DNA of 64,000 nt, taken from positions 4,836,001 through 4,900,000 of the forward strand of contig NC_083527.1 in NCBI RefSeq assembly GCF_032362555.1. The letters are read 5' to 3'. This document shows positions 20,968 through 32,986 of this stretch, piece after piece. The stretch's first letter is position 1; each line of letters starts with the position of its first letter. Both the position numbers and the translations under genes were made by a program. The notes beneath the pieces are model-generated. The model was not told where the DNA came from and did no database searches. It saw nothing but the letters and a program-made list of their open reading frames with translations. This DNA comes from Amyelois transitella (taxonomy: Eukaryota > Arthropoda > Insecta > Lepidoptera > Pyralidae).

Positions 20968-21366
20968 ATGGTTGAAAATCCAAGAACAAGGAGATTTAAT
21001 TGCTTGCCATATGTTCGTATTGTTGTGGAAAACGCATTTGGTGTTATGTCTGCACGATTTCGAGTACTTAGAAAACCTATAGCTCTACAACCAAGCGAAG
21101 CTTCAGGAGTTGTAATGACATGTGCTTTATTACATAACTTTTTGAGAAAAAATTCAAACTCACGGTCAATTTATACCCCATCGGGCTACACTGACACAGT
21201 CGTCAATGGAGGAATAACAAATCCTGGAACTTGGAGAAAAGACATTGGAGAAGGCGAAGGCGCTTTCAAGCCAATGAAGAATATTGCGCGACGTTCATCT
21301 TTAACAGCAATCCAGATCAGGAATAAATTCGCAGAACATTTCATGACCACGAATAATAATTTGTAA
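20968..21366 (+). pseudogene. Harbinger transposase C-terminal scrap
   Basis: The frame reads VRIVVENAFGVMSARFRVLR, which contains the third catalytic Glu, then CALLHNFLRKN and a typical C-terminus (RNKFAEHFMTTNNNL) with its own stop. The first two Asp residues are missing. It is divergent from copies A-D. Confidence 0.75.
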
Positions 21367-21504
21367 GTGTCGACAACACGAAATAGGTGCTCCCCTCAGG
21401 GGCAGAGCAAGGGGAAGCATGAGGGAGTACCCCTTTGCGTATTCAAAAACGAATGTCTTGTTTTTATTAAGTTATTATTAATGTATGTTTTCTCATCAAT
21501 ATGT

Positions 21505-23145
21505 GCATTTCTGCTGGTATTTATCCTGATAAACTTAAACCAACTATTATAAAACCACTACATAAAAAGGGGATAAAAAAATTATGTCTAATTTTAGGCC
21601 AGTGGCACTTGGAACAATTTTTACAAAGATTTTTGAAAAATATTTATATGACTCCATTTACAATTACTTGACTAAATATAAAATTTTATGTGACGAACAA
21701 AAGGGATTTAGAAAGAATAAGACAATTAGTATGGCGATATATGATATGCTGGACATTGTAATGAAAAATGTGGATAAGAGGAACCCTGTATGCGTAGTGT
21801 ATACCGATATGACACAAGCATTTGACTTTGTTAATCGCAATAGACTATTGAACAAATTAAATACGTACGGCATCAGAGGAAATGTATTAAATTTAATAAA
21901 ATCTTACTTAGATAACAGAAGCCAATGCGTGGAAATAACCAGTATTTGTCCCAAAAAAAAAGCAAGAAATCAATCATCTGTCAGGATATAGAATAAACAA
22001 GTTCGGCGTTCCTCAAGGAAGCGTCCTTGGGCCGCTTCTGTTTCTCATTTATATTAATGATTTACCTCAAAAAGTACAGCAAAAAATGGTACTATTTGCA
22101 GACGATAGCACTGCAATTATTAAATGTGACGACCCGAAGGAGTACGAATATGACATAAATAATACAATAAATGATATAATTCAATGGTTAGAAACTAATA
22201 ATTTAAAAATTAATTTAATGAAAACTAAAGTTATGCAATTTTATAATAGAAAAATACCACCTAATCTTAACATACAATATAATAGTCAAAATATTGACGA
22301 AGTTCAAACGACAAAGTTCCTTGGCCTTACTGTTGACAGTCAATTATCATGGTCTTCTCATATCGAAGAAGTATGTAAAAAACTAAACAAATCGGCTTAT
22401 GCGTTATTTAGGATATCTAAAAAAGTTAAATTAGAAGCTGCATTGGTGGCTTATCATGGTTTAGTCACCCCTCATTTAAACTATGGTGTAATATTTTGGG
22501 GTAATGCGGTAGAAGTTAACAAAGTCTTCAAGGCCCAAAAAAGATGTATCAGATCGATGTGTGGACTGAAATCTAGAGACAGCTGTGTGCCTATGTTTAA
22601 AGCACATAAAATGTTAACATTACCCAGTATTTATATATTAGAAGTTTGTCTTTTTGTAAAATCTAATCCCCACTTGTTTACAAAAATAGCGGACATAAGA
22701 ATGAGGCCAGATCGTGTGAGACCTCATTACCAGCAAAAGTTGGTTATTGGAGGACATCATAAATCTTTGATAAGTAATAATGTGATCGGGATGGCTCCTA
22801 AGATTTTTAATAAATTGCCAGATAGTTATAAGACCGAAGATTTAGTGACATTTAAAAAGACAATTAAACAGCTTTTAATAGAAAGATGTTATTACAGTGT
22901 TAAAGATTTTCTACAAGACAATTTGACATAATAATTCGATTTAATTTATATAATTCTTATTTTTGATGTGTGTACTGACATTTTCAATTTTATTTTAATT
23001 TTTATGTTGACTTTATTTTATATAAATGTATGTAATTAATTATTGTACGTCTGTAAAGACAGGACTCAGTGGTACTCTATACAATTATATTATCTTTTTA
23101 CCTGTGCTCCACAATAAATAGATTTGATTTGATTTGATTTGATTT
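21505..23145 (+). mobile_element. 5'-truncated LINE, Jockey/CR1-like
   Basis: It begins within the reverse transcriptase and ends in five GATTT units (23121-23145) after ACAATAAATA. The 3' UTR (GTAAAGACAGGACTC, CCTGTGCTCC) resembles that of the LINE at 1405-2837, so both belong to related families, but the proteins differ clearly. A target duplication was not identified. Confidence 0.75.
21565..22931 (+). pseudogene. LINE reverse transcriptase with frameshifts
   Basis: Blocks in order: SNFRPVALGTIFTKIFEKYL, QKGFRKNKTISMAIYDML, VVYTDMTQAFDFVNRNRLL (catalytic Asp), FGVPQGSVLGPLLFLIYIND, VLFADDSTAII, LKINLMKTKVMQF, then the C-terminal domain to the stop at 22929. One frameshift lies in or near the A-run at 21953-21961 and another upstream at the GGGG near 21572. 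The remainder is open. Confidence 0.8.
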
Positions 23146-23149
23146 ACTA

Positions 23150-24598
23150 TGGAAAATAAAACTATTCTGATAAAATAAACAACGCAGTGTTTTTAACGAA
23201 ATGTGGTTTTATTTTAAACTTAGTTTTCAACAACAGCTCAATGACAAAAACTACCATAGACAAAACATGACAGTAAGTGTTGCAATATCAGGTTTTACAG
23301 GAGCAGTCGGTAAAGAAGATAAAGGTGAAATTACATTGCACTATTTCTAACACCCCCGCTCAATGTATTGCACCTCAAGATCCTAGTAAATATTATAAGA
23401 ACATATTACATCTGTTTAGAATTACCTACACTACATTTTCCTAAGAAACGAGTTCTCAATTCTTTACTTAAAGATTTTGTAAGCATATCACTCGTTTTAA
23501 CATATTTTAAACACAACTTATTATTCTTAACTAATTCCTTTATAAAGTGATAACGAATATCAATATGTTTCAAACGTTTGACAGTGTCTGCGCAGGCAAC
23601 AGATATAGCCGACTGATTATCACAATAAATAGGTACTGGACATACATTAGTTATTTTAAAATCATTTAACAAATTAACCAGCCAGCAAGCTTCGCTAGCC
23701 GCCATACTAATAGCAACATATTCTGATTCTGTACAGGATAAACTTACAGACGCCTGTTTCTTTGAACTCCACGAGATTAAACAATCAGAAAATTTAAACA
23801 AGTAGCCTGTAGTTGATCTTCTGTCACTAAGATCGCCTCCCCAGTCTGCATCACAGTACCCCTCTAAAACATTATCAGTACATTTATAAACTAACTTATA
23901 ATCTAGAGTATGTTTAATATAACGTAACACTCTCTTCAGAGCACTCATCAACATATCATTGGCACATTTTTAATATCTACTTAATAAAGACACAGTAAAA
24001 CACAAATCAGGTCTAGTGCCTGATACAGCATACATTAGAGATCCTATCATTTGTCTACATAACTTTTCAATGTTTTTATCTACTGTACTATTATTTTGAA
24101 AAAGTTTTGGATTTATATTCTTATCTATTGGTGTAGACATGGGCTTGCAATCATACATTCCAAATCTTTTTAATACATTCTCTAAATATTTTCTTTGGCT
24201 CAGTTCAGTTACTTCTGTATGTAAATTTTGTTTTATAGCTATGCGTAAGTAATCAGTTACAAATCCTAAATCTTTCATTTTGAATTCTTTGCTTAATACA
24301 ATTTTTACCTGCTTTACTAAATCATTATTTGGTCCGAAGATCAGAACATCATCGACATACAATAGTAAGTAAATTTGATAACTATCAGCACACTTTGTGT
24401 AGAGACAAGAGTCACAATTTGATCTTACAAAACCTTCTTTAAGCATAACAACTTTAGTATTCCAACATTTTGGAGAATTTTTGAGACCATAGAGTGATTT
24501 GTTCAATTTTACAATGCTACTGCTACCCGAGTATGCTCCTTCTGGCAAGCTAACATAAACATTCTCATTAATATTGCCATACAGGAAGCGTATTTCCT
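23150..24598 (-). mobile_element. Ty1/Copia retrotransposon fossil, 3' part
   Basis: On the minus strand the 3' half of a Copia pol is recognisable: reverse transcriptase (YVDDVLIFG) and RNase H (CDADWGGDLSDRRSTTGY, IYCDNQSA, HIDIRYHFI). It is followed by a purine-rich tract and what appears to be one LTR (about 23150-23352, TG...CA type). Gag, protease and integrase are absent. It is a broken, old copy with a few breaks. It sits directly after the tail of the LINE. Confidence 0.8.
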
Positions 24599-24859
24599 TT
24601 TCCGTGTTCAGTAGGAGGCAGTACTGCCTTAAAACACGCACGGGTTTGTTGTGTTAATTCCCCTTCCAAACTCGTTTTAAATTCCAGGCACGAGTCCTTC
24701 AATCGCGCACGGGTTTTGTGATTAGCATACGCGCAATTGAACGCTACAAATCCGTGTTTATTTTGGAGCGTTTTGTGATAGATGAGCATGAAAACGCGGG
24801 TCTTTAATTTATTTTTTATTCAACATACCTAGATACTACAAGAAAAAAAAAGAATTTAT
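24599..24859. other. Short stretch with repeated CGCACGGGTTT words
   Basis: CGCACGGGTTT occurs at about 24640 and 24705, and CGCGGGT near 24795. It may be the end of an unidentified DNA element. No gene is seen. Confidence 0.35.
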
Positions 24860-25560
24860 TTAAATAAAATCAGTGTTTTTTAGCAGGAGGCTCATTATCA
24901 TTAATATTTGATGCAATATTATGAACACGCTTTCTTTTCTTTGTTGTTTCTGACTTGGCTGGTCGTCCTGATTGAATCCTTCCACTGCATGGTAGACCTC
25001 TTTCTTTGCGGCCAGCGATCGATGTTGGTTGTACATGAATTTTTTGAGATCTTCTTCGGGTAGTTTTTTAGCAATAAATGTTATAATACTTGACGGAGTT
25101 TGTAGCTTCGATAAATTTGATCCAAACTTAGTAAGAATGTTTGTATATACAGCATTTGAATCCTTTTTCAATATATCAGTAATTCTTTGGAACTGAGCTT
25201 TAATATTCTAAACAGCATTGTCAAAGCATTCATTGTCGATGGTTACATGGTTTTCAGCTCGATTTATTGGAAGTTCAAAAGTGTCTGGTACTTCATCATC
25301 TGGTGTAATAGAATCACTGGCTCTTTTCATTTTTTGTGCTTGATTCACCCGTAATATTTTCAAAGAATGACGGTGAAAACTGGTCACCCAGAGCGAATTT
25401 TGCAAATTGTTGACGATCAGAGTCATTCAAATGTAATGATGTCGTAAGTTCACTACCATGTTTTCTCTCTACAGCACAGCCGGCCTCCAGCTCCATACGG
25501 GCAGTCACATGTTGCCATTTCACAGTCAACAACAAACAAATGAGTCGTGTAGGATCAAAA
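24860..25560 (-). pseudogene. Unrecognised broken coding remnant
   Basis: Minus-strand frames in order read LLTVKWQHVTARMELEAGC, LNDSDRQQFAKFALGDQFSP, then in a second frame ASDSITPDDEVPDTFELPIN, ITDILKKDSNAVYTNILTKF and PSSIITFIAKKLPEEDLKKF. Composition is protein-like, with a stop near 25208 and a frame change near 25340. I do not recognise the family. It may be a transposon accessory protein or an old host gene piece. Confidence 0.35.
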
Positions 25561-25740
25561 TCGGCTATCTGAGTTATGGCTGAAAAGTGACAATATAAAA
25601 AATAAACCCTTTAGGACTGTTTTTCATTTTTACATCAAAATTTTTGTTTGCAAGACAAAATTATCATTAAAGAATTTACAATTTAACTCAAAGTCTGTAT
25701 TAAAGTTGAATGTTTAGATACGGCAGGTGTTTATTTTGTG

Positions 25741-25852
25741 CAGATAGCCACATTTGATACTGAACTTTGAAAATAACCGTATTTGAACCTGAGATATAGA
25801 CAAATAGCCACCTTTGATTCCAAGCCAATGACAAATAGCCATGTTTGATACT
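25741..25852 (+). repeat. 30-bp tandem repeat, left array
   Basis: Four imperfect units of the type CAGATAGCCACATTTGATAC start at about 25741, 25770, 25800 and 25831, a period of about 30 bp. The same unit in the same orientation recurs at 28722-28918, on the other side of an unfamiliar DDE-type gene. Confidence 0.75.
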
Positions 25853-26494
25853 AATAAAAAAAAAAGTAAAATAAGGGTTGTCACTAAACAATATCATGAG
25901 TAAGTATTATTTTTATTTGACACCACTGGGGTATTGTTAGTGATATTGTTACTCAAATAGTGGTTCGGATAACAATATCACTATCAATAAATGTTAACAA
26001 ACAAGCAGTAAATTATATAATATTTAATTATCTACAAAATTAAAACAAGTGAAATTTTAATTCCCAACAAAATTAAGTTTTTTTTTGTATACATAAAAAT
26101 GAAATTAGAATTTAATAACATAAAAATGAAATTAGAATTTTCAACTGGATAAAATTAACGTAACAACAAAATTAGAAAGAAATGATATTTTAATTTTATA
26201 CTTTATACTTAAGTTACAGTGAATTAAAATGAAATAGGTAGGTACTTAGTTTTTTTTAAACATGAAAATGAAATAATGACTTTCTTAAACTTAATACAAA
26301 ATTTAATGCAATGTTTTTTAAGTAATAAAATTAGATGGTACCGGTGACCTTCGTGCATTTTTATCACAGAGCAATGAACTTCGCGCGCGGCCGGACTAGA
26401 GACGAAAGTTAGTCAAGGGTCATTATCATTAAATTCCAAAATGCGACGTTTGGCTGTCAGCTTAGACTATTCAGATGCATTACTTCTGTAATAA
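25853..26494. other. AT-rich 3' region of the following gene
   Basis: No coding signal. Two copies of ATAAAAATGAAATTAGAATT lie near 26096 and 26122. A less AT-rich patch (CGCGCGCGGCCGGAC region) lies at about 26370-26400. Confidence 0.4.
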
Positions 26495-28608
26495 TTAGTG
26501 TGGGTAAACGGTGACGCCCACTGACACGTTGCTTTTTAAAGAATTTGTCGACAAAGGCGCCTCTAGTAGCGCGCGAGCGACACGGTGATTCAATGCTCTA
26601 TGATTTTTATATACGAAGATCACAGGCTCATCATCTAATGGTTCTTCGCAATAATCTTGAATTTGCTCTTCTGGTGAAGCAATAAGAGACTCTTGTGACA
26701 TAAATAAATTGTCATAAAAGGCCAAAGTTTGTAACTCCTTCCACGTAGGGCCAAAGTGTTTAACTAGCAACTTATTTACATCTTCCAGTTTATTTTTGTT
26801 TACAGGTACACCACTGAGTAAAGTTTGCGGCTCAATCATACTTATTTTCTTGCCCTTTTGGCATACATTGGCCGCTACTGCAACATCACTTTTATAGAAA
26901 AGTTCTCCTCGAACCAGGACACTGCCTGGCTTTTTCGACCGTTTTAAAATGAACCTTTTGCACTCCTTGAACTTCATAGGCCACGATGTTGTCTGTTTGA
27001 CGACATTTTTAACGGACTTTCTCCAGTCCTTAACAGGACAATCTTTACCGAATTCCACCAAAGTGGCCGTTTCAGTGATTATGTCTTTGATCTCGTTGGG
27101 GTGCAATATTACTTCAAGATTTTTCAGTTTTTTCTCAATCACTCCGAATACTCTATCTGCTGGCATGTATGAGTGCCCCGTCACTGGAAACACTATTTCT
27201 ATTTTTTTAATAGTATTGTTTTTTAGCAGCCAACTACAACACGTACCAACTAAAATACTATTTTTATTTTGGCCTCCGCAGCCGTCAGCAACCAATCGAA
27301 TAGTGTCGATATTAGTTTTATCTGTTTCGGTTAAACGATGGTAGACTGCCGATGAAACTAGATTAGAATCCTTATTATGTTCGTTTTCAGTACATACATA
27401 TGCAAAAATACGTTCTTTTGAAAATGGAAGAGTAGAAGATCCTTCCACCATGGTGAAGTTGTATAAGTATAATTGCCGGCTGTAATACGTGCTCTGATCG
27501 GGCAATTTAGGTAGGGGCAGATTTTTTTGGCAATCAAAGGATATTACTTTCAATCCATCAGATATTTCACGTAATTTCTCAAAAAATGCTTTTGCTCGCA
27601 ACGTATGTACTCGTTTTTGAGTTATCAGTTCGTTCTTTTTTTGCGGGTCACTTTCATTTTTTAACTTCTCTGTTAGTTGTAAACACATTGAACAGACGTC
27701 TGTTTTTGGCGATCCAAAACCGATATTGTAAAATTTGTTAAAAATACAACGAAAATACGACTTTTTTACCTTAGAATTTGCAAATTCACTGCTCTTATAT
27801 ATTATAAACAGTTTGTTAATATTGAGCTCTGATGGTAAATACTGTCTCTCTGCGAATTTGCTTTTTCTGCAGTAGTGTGACTCAACACACTTTAATTTTT
27901 GAATGAATGCGTGAATAGATTGTTTCTGAGCATAGTATTTATGTTCTTTGTGGTTCCCACCACGCTTTTCGGTAGGAAACTCGGATGTGTAATAAAATCT
28001 ATTCATTACATATGCCACTCGGTGTTTCGTTACACCAAATATGGACAAAAAGAATTTTTTGCAAATCGGTATTTTTTTTCCTTTATCCAAAATGACGTGA
28101 TATTTTGTGGCAGTTTGTCTTTGTCCTTTAAATCCTTGTCTTTAATAAGCTGTGCTTTGCACCGAACAATATTTTAAAATAAGTGCGTCTTGCTCTTTTT
28201 TTTCACTATGTGCATAAAAGTTGCGGTGCAGTTTCATGATTTGGTCCATTGTCAACTTTGCACACTGTAGCGCTTTTGATAAATGGTTACAGACTCGTTC
28301 AGGCGCAGATTTAGAAGAATACCTAAAATAGATAAGTAAGTTCTTTATCTCGATAAACAATACTTGGTAGATGATGTTTATGATATCCATTTTATTGTTA
28401 TAGTAAAAATTATAAATTATTTAGCTAAAATTATAAATAGAAATCCAAATTCTTAATAAATAAAATATTAAATTACAATGAGATTGTGGCACAGCCCTAG
28501 TAACAATACTAACCTCATTCTTTTAGCAACATTTCTTTGCCATTTTTCGGGATTTCTGCGTCGTTTTCGAGAAAACTGATTAGTAACCAACCTAGGATTA
28601 GACTCCAT
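26495..28608 (-). pseudogene. Putative DDE-type nuclease of an uncharacterised arthropod family, one in-frame stop
   Basis: Exon 1 (28608-28514) encodes MESNPRLVTNQFSRKRRRN with KRMR at the end and a GTTAGT donor. Exon 2 starts at 28322 after CTATTTTAG (YSSKSAPERVCNHLSKALQC) and runs to 26495. A single TAA (28142-28144) interrupts an otherwise open frame. Conserved blocks suggest an RNase H-like core: VISFDCQKNLPLPKL, IRLVADGCGGQNKNS, and VTGHSYMPADRVFGVIEKK. A CSMCLQL Cys pair lies in the N-terminal half. I believe this is a large unnamed family annotated in insects only as a DUF (possibly DUF7869); the transposase role is inferred from the acidic residues and the repetitive setting. Confidence 0.6.
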
Positions 28609-28721
28609 TATTTCAATTTCAGTCAATATCTTTAGTAACACAAACTTAAACTGTAATAAATAAATAAAAATCACTCAACACTATTTGTGCAAAATACTGT
28701 GATCCGCCATAATGTCGCGCG

Positions 28722-28918
28722 GCAAGGCCATGTTTGATTTTGAATCTTTACAGATAGCCGTATTTGAAAATGAACTCGGATTTGACGTGTATTTTGTATG
28801 AAAGATATCCATTTTTGATAGTAAATCAATGTATACGTTAGAAGCATTCAAAATTTTAAATGTTACCATAGTCAAAACTTATTTTTACCAAAATTTACAG
28901 ATAGCCGCCTTTGATTCT
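28722..28918 (+). repeat. 30-bp tandem repeat, right array
   Basis: Units such as CAGATAGCCGTATTTGAAAA (28751) and CAGATAGCCGCCTTTGATTC (28898) recur, some degraded, in the same orientation as the array at 25741-25852. The last unit overlaps the end of the MULE fragment frame at 28885. Confidence 0.7.
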
Positions 28919-29395
28919 ATACGACTCAAATCAGTCTTTTCTTTCACGAAGTAAGTATTGTCATCCATGTGTACAATATCTTTAATACTGTTACTTGCTT
29001 GGCAAAATTTTTCATATGCTAACGTAAGATTTCTCGCTCTCCCATTTGCAAAATGAATCAACCTTTTCTTGTGGTATGACTCAAAAGTATTCGCGAAAAA
29101 GTCCACTAACGCGCACATATTGAACACTTTACAGCGCTGCAGTACTATGTCTTTAAAAATTCTTATTGAGGATTCACAGTAATTGTTTGTGTTATTTCCT
29201 CGTGTTAGAATATCAGAGCGATATGCTAAACACCACTCCTCACGCCGTCCCCATAAATATGTTAAATGTTTTTCTAGCTTTTTATTATTCTTAACTTTCT
29301 CCTCATTTGATAAATCCGACATTCTAATTTCAGCTTCTTGCATTGTATTGGCATACATTACAGTACGAAATGTCTTCATAACTGATTGCCGATCT
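28885..29395 (-). pseudogene. MULE-type transposase, C-terminal fragment
   Basis: The frame reads VCEDRQSVMKTFRTVMYANT, NNYCESSIRIFKDIVLQRCK and FESYHKKRLIHFANGRARN, the region after the catalytic core in a family of arthropod Mutator-like proteins (NNY-E-S-R-x-FKD-L-R). A usual SWIM finger is missing: the frame ends in the 30-bp repeat. On the other side it abuts a BESS exon at 29419. No catalytic residues remain. Confidence 0.55.
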
Positions 29396-29418
29396 TCACA
29401 TACTATATATTTTGTCTT

Positions 29419-30105
29419 TCATTTATTTGTTTCACCGGACTCTGTAATTACTATTTGTGAGGCACGAGTTGGCGGTGGTATTTCTAGGTAATTGTCTTGG
29501 TGAGTTTGAACTGAAAACTGTTCTGGGGGTAGACTATTTGAATCGTGAGGTGGAGGCGACTGGTATGTTTGGTGATTTGGTGATGGGCTGAATGCTTGAT
29601 GGTGTGGTGACATGGATGTGGAGGGGCCTGGATGCGATTGGTATGTTTGATGATTTGGTGATGGGCTGAATGCTTGATGATGTGGAGACAGGGCTTTAGA
29701 TAACTGAGGTACTGCAGACTGCTGCTCAAGTCGATTTGCCATACATGCACGAAAGACTAAATTGTGAATATCATTCATTAATATCTCACGCGTGTTTGGA
29801 TTTCTTATTTTGTTTAGTTTACTTGCGAGCAGTCTTCCGAACATGTTATATTCATCATCTTTATTCTCTTTCATAAATTCAAAAGCTTCATCCATTTGAC
29901 GTCGCGCTGCTTTGATTTCTTGAGGCAACTCATCTCGCGCTTGTCTTTTTTTACTATAATTTAGAGATTTATTTTCTTTTGGACGAGTTTCATTTTCTTC
30001 TTGTATATTTGGCGAAGCTTCTTCTGTTCCAGTAGAAAAATGAGGACTATTCTGATTTCCATTTTTTCCATCACTTCTTTCTAGATTCTCAATGTCGTCG
30101 TGTGT
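29419..30105 (-). pseudogene. Lone BESS-type exon of a Harbinger-like accessory gene (copy E)
   Basis: The exon starts after TTTTCTTTTGAG with HDDIENLERSDG and ends at 29419. It carries a basic segment SLNYSKKRQAR, a BESS-like motif (EYNMFGRLLASKLNKIRNPN then EILMNDIHNLVF), and a tail with two HHQAFSPSPNHQTYQS repeats encoded by a tandem duplication. By comparison with copies A-D it is the second exon of a MADF-BESS gene. Its MADF exon and transposase are absent. Confidence 0.6.
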
Positions 30106-30129
30106 CTCAAAAGAAAATAAAAGAATATT

Positions 30130-30225
30130 ATATAGGACAGATGAACAGACAGAAGAACGGACAGACAGATGGACAGATAAATAGACCGACAGCTGAGTGA
30201 TAGCAATAGGGTTCCAACTATGTAG
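30130..30225 (+). repeat. LINE 3' scrap with ACAGACAG runs
   Basis: GACAGATGAACAGACAGAAG, then ACAGACAGATGGACAG, and GTGATAGCAATAGGGTTCC match the layout of a common insect LINE 3' end (ACAGACAGA repeats before GTAATAGGGTCCC). Only about 95 bp remain. Confidence 0.4.
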
Positions 30226-30424
30226 TATTTTTCGGACTGGTATAGGTATGTGATTATTTTACAATAAAAAAGAATTGAACTTTTTATGAAGTTTCAATAA
30301 TTACGTAAATATTTATAAATAAGCAACCGCAAGGGAGATAGACGTGACCATATGTATGTATGTATATTTATAAATAGTACAAACTTTGTGTAATAAAATT
30401 GGAATCAAATTAATATCCGACTTA

Positions 30425-32436
30425 GTTGGTAATACTGGAAAATGGATCAATAGAAGAAATGACCTAGGAGGTACTAATTGTCTTCTAAAGGAATTAGCAT
30501 TGGAAGATCCCAACGAATACTTGAATAGCTTGAGGATGTCCGAAACTTGTGTGAATTTTCTTTTAATGAAAATACAGTCTACGATTCAGCGTAAAGATAC
30601 CCTTTTAAGAAGTGCAATACCTGCAATTACAAAATTACAAGCAGTTCTATACTTTCTTGCTACTGGATGTAGTTTAACGACACTCACACATATATTTAGA
30701 CTCGGAAAATCAACTATATCTGAATTCATCATCGAAGTTTGTGAAGCTATCTATGAATCATTAAAAGAATTTATCAAGGTAAGATTAAATAAGTACATCA
30801 GATTTATTATGAAACATTTATTAATTAATTAATCATTTTCAACATTGCTACGTACCATCTTATAACAAATATAACAGTTACTTATTTATTAAATATTAGA
30901 TTAAAGTTACTTTAATTATTAGTTTGCTCCCATCATTCTTCATTATAAACATTAGCGTTCTGCAATGCTGTTAAAATTAAGTCATTTGATAGAATTGTAG
31001 TGTTACTCAGTGTTTCATTATTGTTTATATGGCCCGATTGAATAATATTTGAGCAAGACTGATAATCAGTAGGTACGGGGTGTGCAGGTAAAATGGAAGG
31101 GGGAAAAGATTCCAAATTTAAGTTACTGGTGTCATTATCAATTATTGAATCGCTATGTAGTGATTCGGTACCATACGACGACTGTGGCGTTATGCTTCTA
31201 TTTTGATCAGGTGCGGGTTGAAGATGTTGACGTCGAATTCTATTTAAATAAATTTGAATGTGCTCTTGTGCTTCTAATGCCAATAGTAAGGGTAATTGTT
31301 TCAGTTGAAGACCAACGTGTTTACCGAATACCTCGAACTCATTTTCTTCGACTCTAGAATTAGTAGTATCAGCTATCTCCTTTAATTGACTAACCATGCT
31401 CGAGAGCTGAGCGACTCTCTTCTTTTTTGCTGCAGGTTGGGGTGTAGGTTCACGAAAACCATCTGCAGTACTATTTCGCTTATTATGTAATTGACTAGCT
31501 GTACTCGAGAGCTGGGTGATTGAGCTGGTTGATGGGACAGGTGTAGGTTCATTTTGCTCAATATGCGTAATATCTGTATCATCAGTGTCTGAAGCATTGG
31601 AAGCCTGAAACAAATCATGTTTTTATTAGGTATCCAAAATAATCTTGATTTTTTTTCAGGTTCCTACTACTGCAGGCTGGAATGCAATTGAAAATGGTTT
31701 TCGAAATCAGTGGAACTTTCCAGGCTGCTGAGGAGCACTCGATGGCAAACATTTTGTCATGAAGGCACCCCCTGACTCAGGAAGTTTATACTATAATTAC
31801 AAAGACACAAACAGTATTGTCTTAATGGCCGTTGTAGATCATAATTATTGCTTTAGTTACATAGACGTTGGGTGCAATGGAAGGGTTTCTGATGGGGGCG
31901 TATTTCGAAACTGTAGCTTGTACCAAGAATTAGAAAACGGTATTCCACCAGAGGGTTATGTCCTAGTTGGCGACAATGCATTTCCCTTGAAAGAATACTT
32001 ATTGAAACCTTATCCAGGAAATCGATTAACCTTACAGCAAAAAATTTTTAACTATCGCTTGTCTCGGGCTAGAAGAATAGTAGAAAATGGTTTCGGTATA
32101 CTAGCTGCTAGATTCAGAGTGTTTGAGAAACCGATGCCCTTCAGTCCTGAGAAAATTGTTAAGATAGTAAAGACATGTTGCGCTTTGCATAATTGGCTCC
32201 GACGAACAAAACTACAGAACAAACAGTATGAATACACAGTAGACACAGAAGATTTTGAGACAGGAACTGTCGTTTCTGGTAATTGGAGAAATGAACCACA
32301 GCCTCTCGGAATGCAACCGCTACCCGCTTCTTTAAGTAACCGATCATCGCAAAGGTCTACAGATCGCCGGGACAGATATGCGCAATATTTTGTCGGAAGC
32401 GGGTCTGTCCCATGGCAGACAAGAATGATACATTGA
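30425..32436 (+). pseudogene. Harbinger transposase (copy C), premature TGA
   Basis: Exon 1 (about 30425-30780) reads GKWINRRNDLGGTNCLLKEL, YFLATGCSLTTLTHIFRLGK and ends EFIK|GTAAGA. Exon 2 starts at 31660 after TTTTTTTTCAG (VPTTAGWNAIENGFRNQWNF). A TGA at 31729-31731 falls between FPGC and GALDGKH, two residues before the first catalytic Asp. The remaining DDE residues are VGDNAFP and RRIVENGFG, and the frame is otherwise open to 32436. The N-terminal start is not resolved. Confidence 0.8.
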
Positions 32437-32836
32437 AAAATTACTACCCTCTGGTATAAGTAGATAATTAGGTACTTACCAAATTACTTTCACTTGTTGT
32501 AAGTATTGAATTTAAATTTCGCAGGGATGCATCTAATATACTGAACCATTTTACTGATGGAATATAAACTGTGTCCGTTCCCGCACCTGAATTTTTAGAT
32601 TCCTTTATTTTTTTTAACTCCTGCGAATAGGTAGATCTAAAAAAAAGTTAATCACGTTAGGTTAGGTTACTTCTTAAAACTATGATATTAAAAATAATTA
32701 AGAGCTTATTGTATCTTTGTCAATGTTTAATTGTTAAATAATTATGCCTTTGAAATAAAATAATACCATTATTCACTAACCTGATGTTTTTAATTTTCAA
32801 TTTTATTTCCTTTTCACCAAATCCGGCTATATTCAT
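30933..32836 (-). pseudogene. MADF-BESS accessory gene (copy C), 5' truncated
   Basis: Three minus-strand exon parts are visible: 32836-32781 (MNIAGFGEKEIKLKIKNI, remnant of the MADF N-half), 32636-32480 (RSTYSQELKKIKESKNSGAG, then SVKWFSILD) and 31604-30933 (ASNASDTDDTDITHIEQNE, then the BESS motif FGKHVGLQLKQLPLLLALEA). Transposase exon 2 lies in the second intron. The MADF start is lost at the MITE boundary, so the ATG at 32836 is fortuitous. This copy has one more intron than copy B. Confidence 0.7.
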
Positions 32837-32837
32837 C

Positions 32838-32986
32838 TTAGGGAGCGTTCAAGTATTACGTAACGCAATTTTTGAAGATTTTTGACCCCTCCTCCCCCCC
32901 TTGTAACGCACCGTAACGTTTTCCTGTATCCCTCCCCCCCCCTCTCTAAACGTTACGTAACACTCAAGTGACCATTTTTACCCTAA
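32838..32986. mobile_element. MITE-like repeat with TTAGGG ends
   Basis: The left end TTAGGGAGCGTTCAAGTATT with ACGTAACG after it is mirrored by CGTTACGTAACACTCAAGTG and CCCTAA at the right. The centre is C-rich (CCCCTCCTCCCCCC, CGCACCGTAACG). Length is about 150 bp with no coding. A target duplication is not clear. It truncates the copy C accessory gene. Confidence 0.6.

Larger units (their letters stand above)
30386..32836. mobile_element. PIF/Harbinger element, copy C (ends lost)
   Basis: The span is set by coding parts. It has the same interdigitated gene order and intron positions as copy B. The MADF end is cut by a MITE at 32838, and no TIR is seen at the left. It is therefore an incomplete copy. 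Confidence 0.7.

Noticed and set aside
25741-25852. CRISPR-like array
   Set aside because: Units are imperfect, there are no distinct spacers, and the DNA is eukaryotic.
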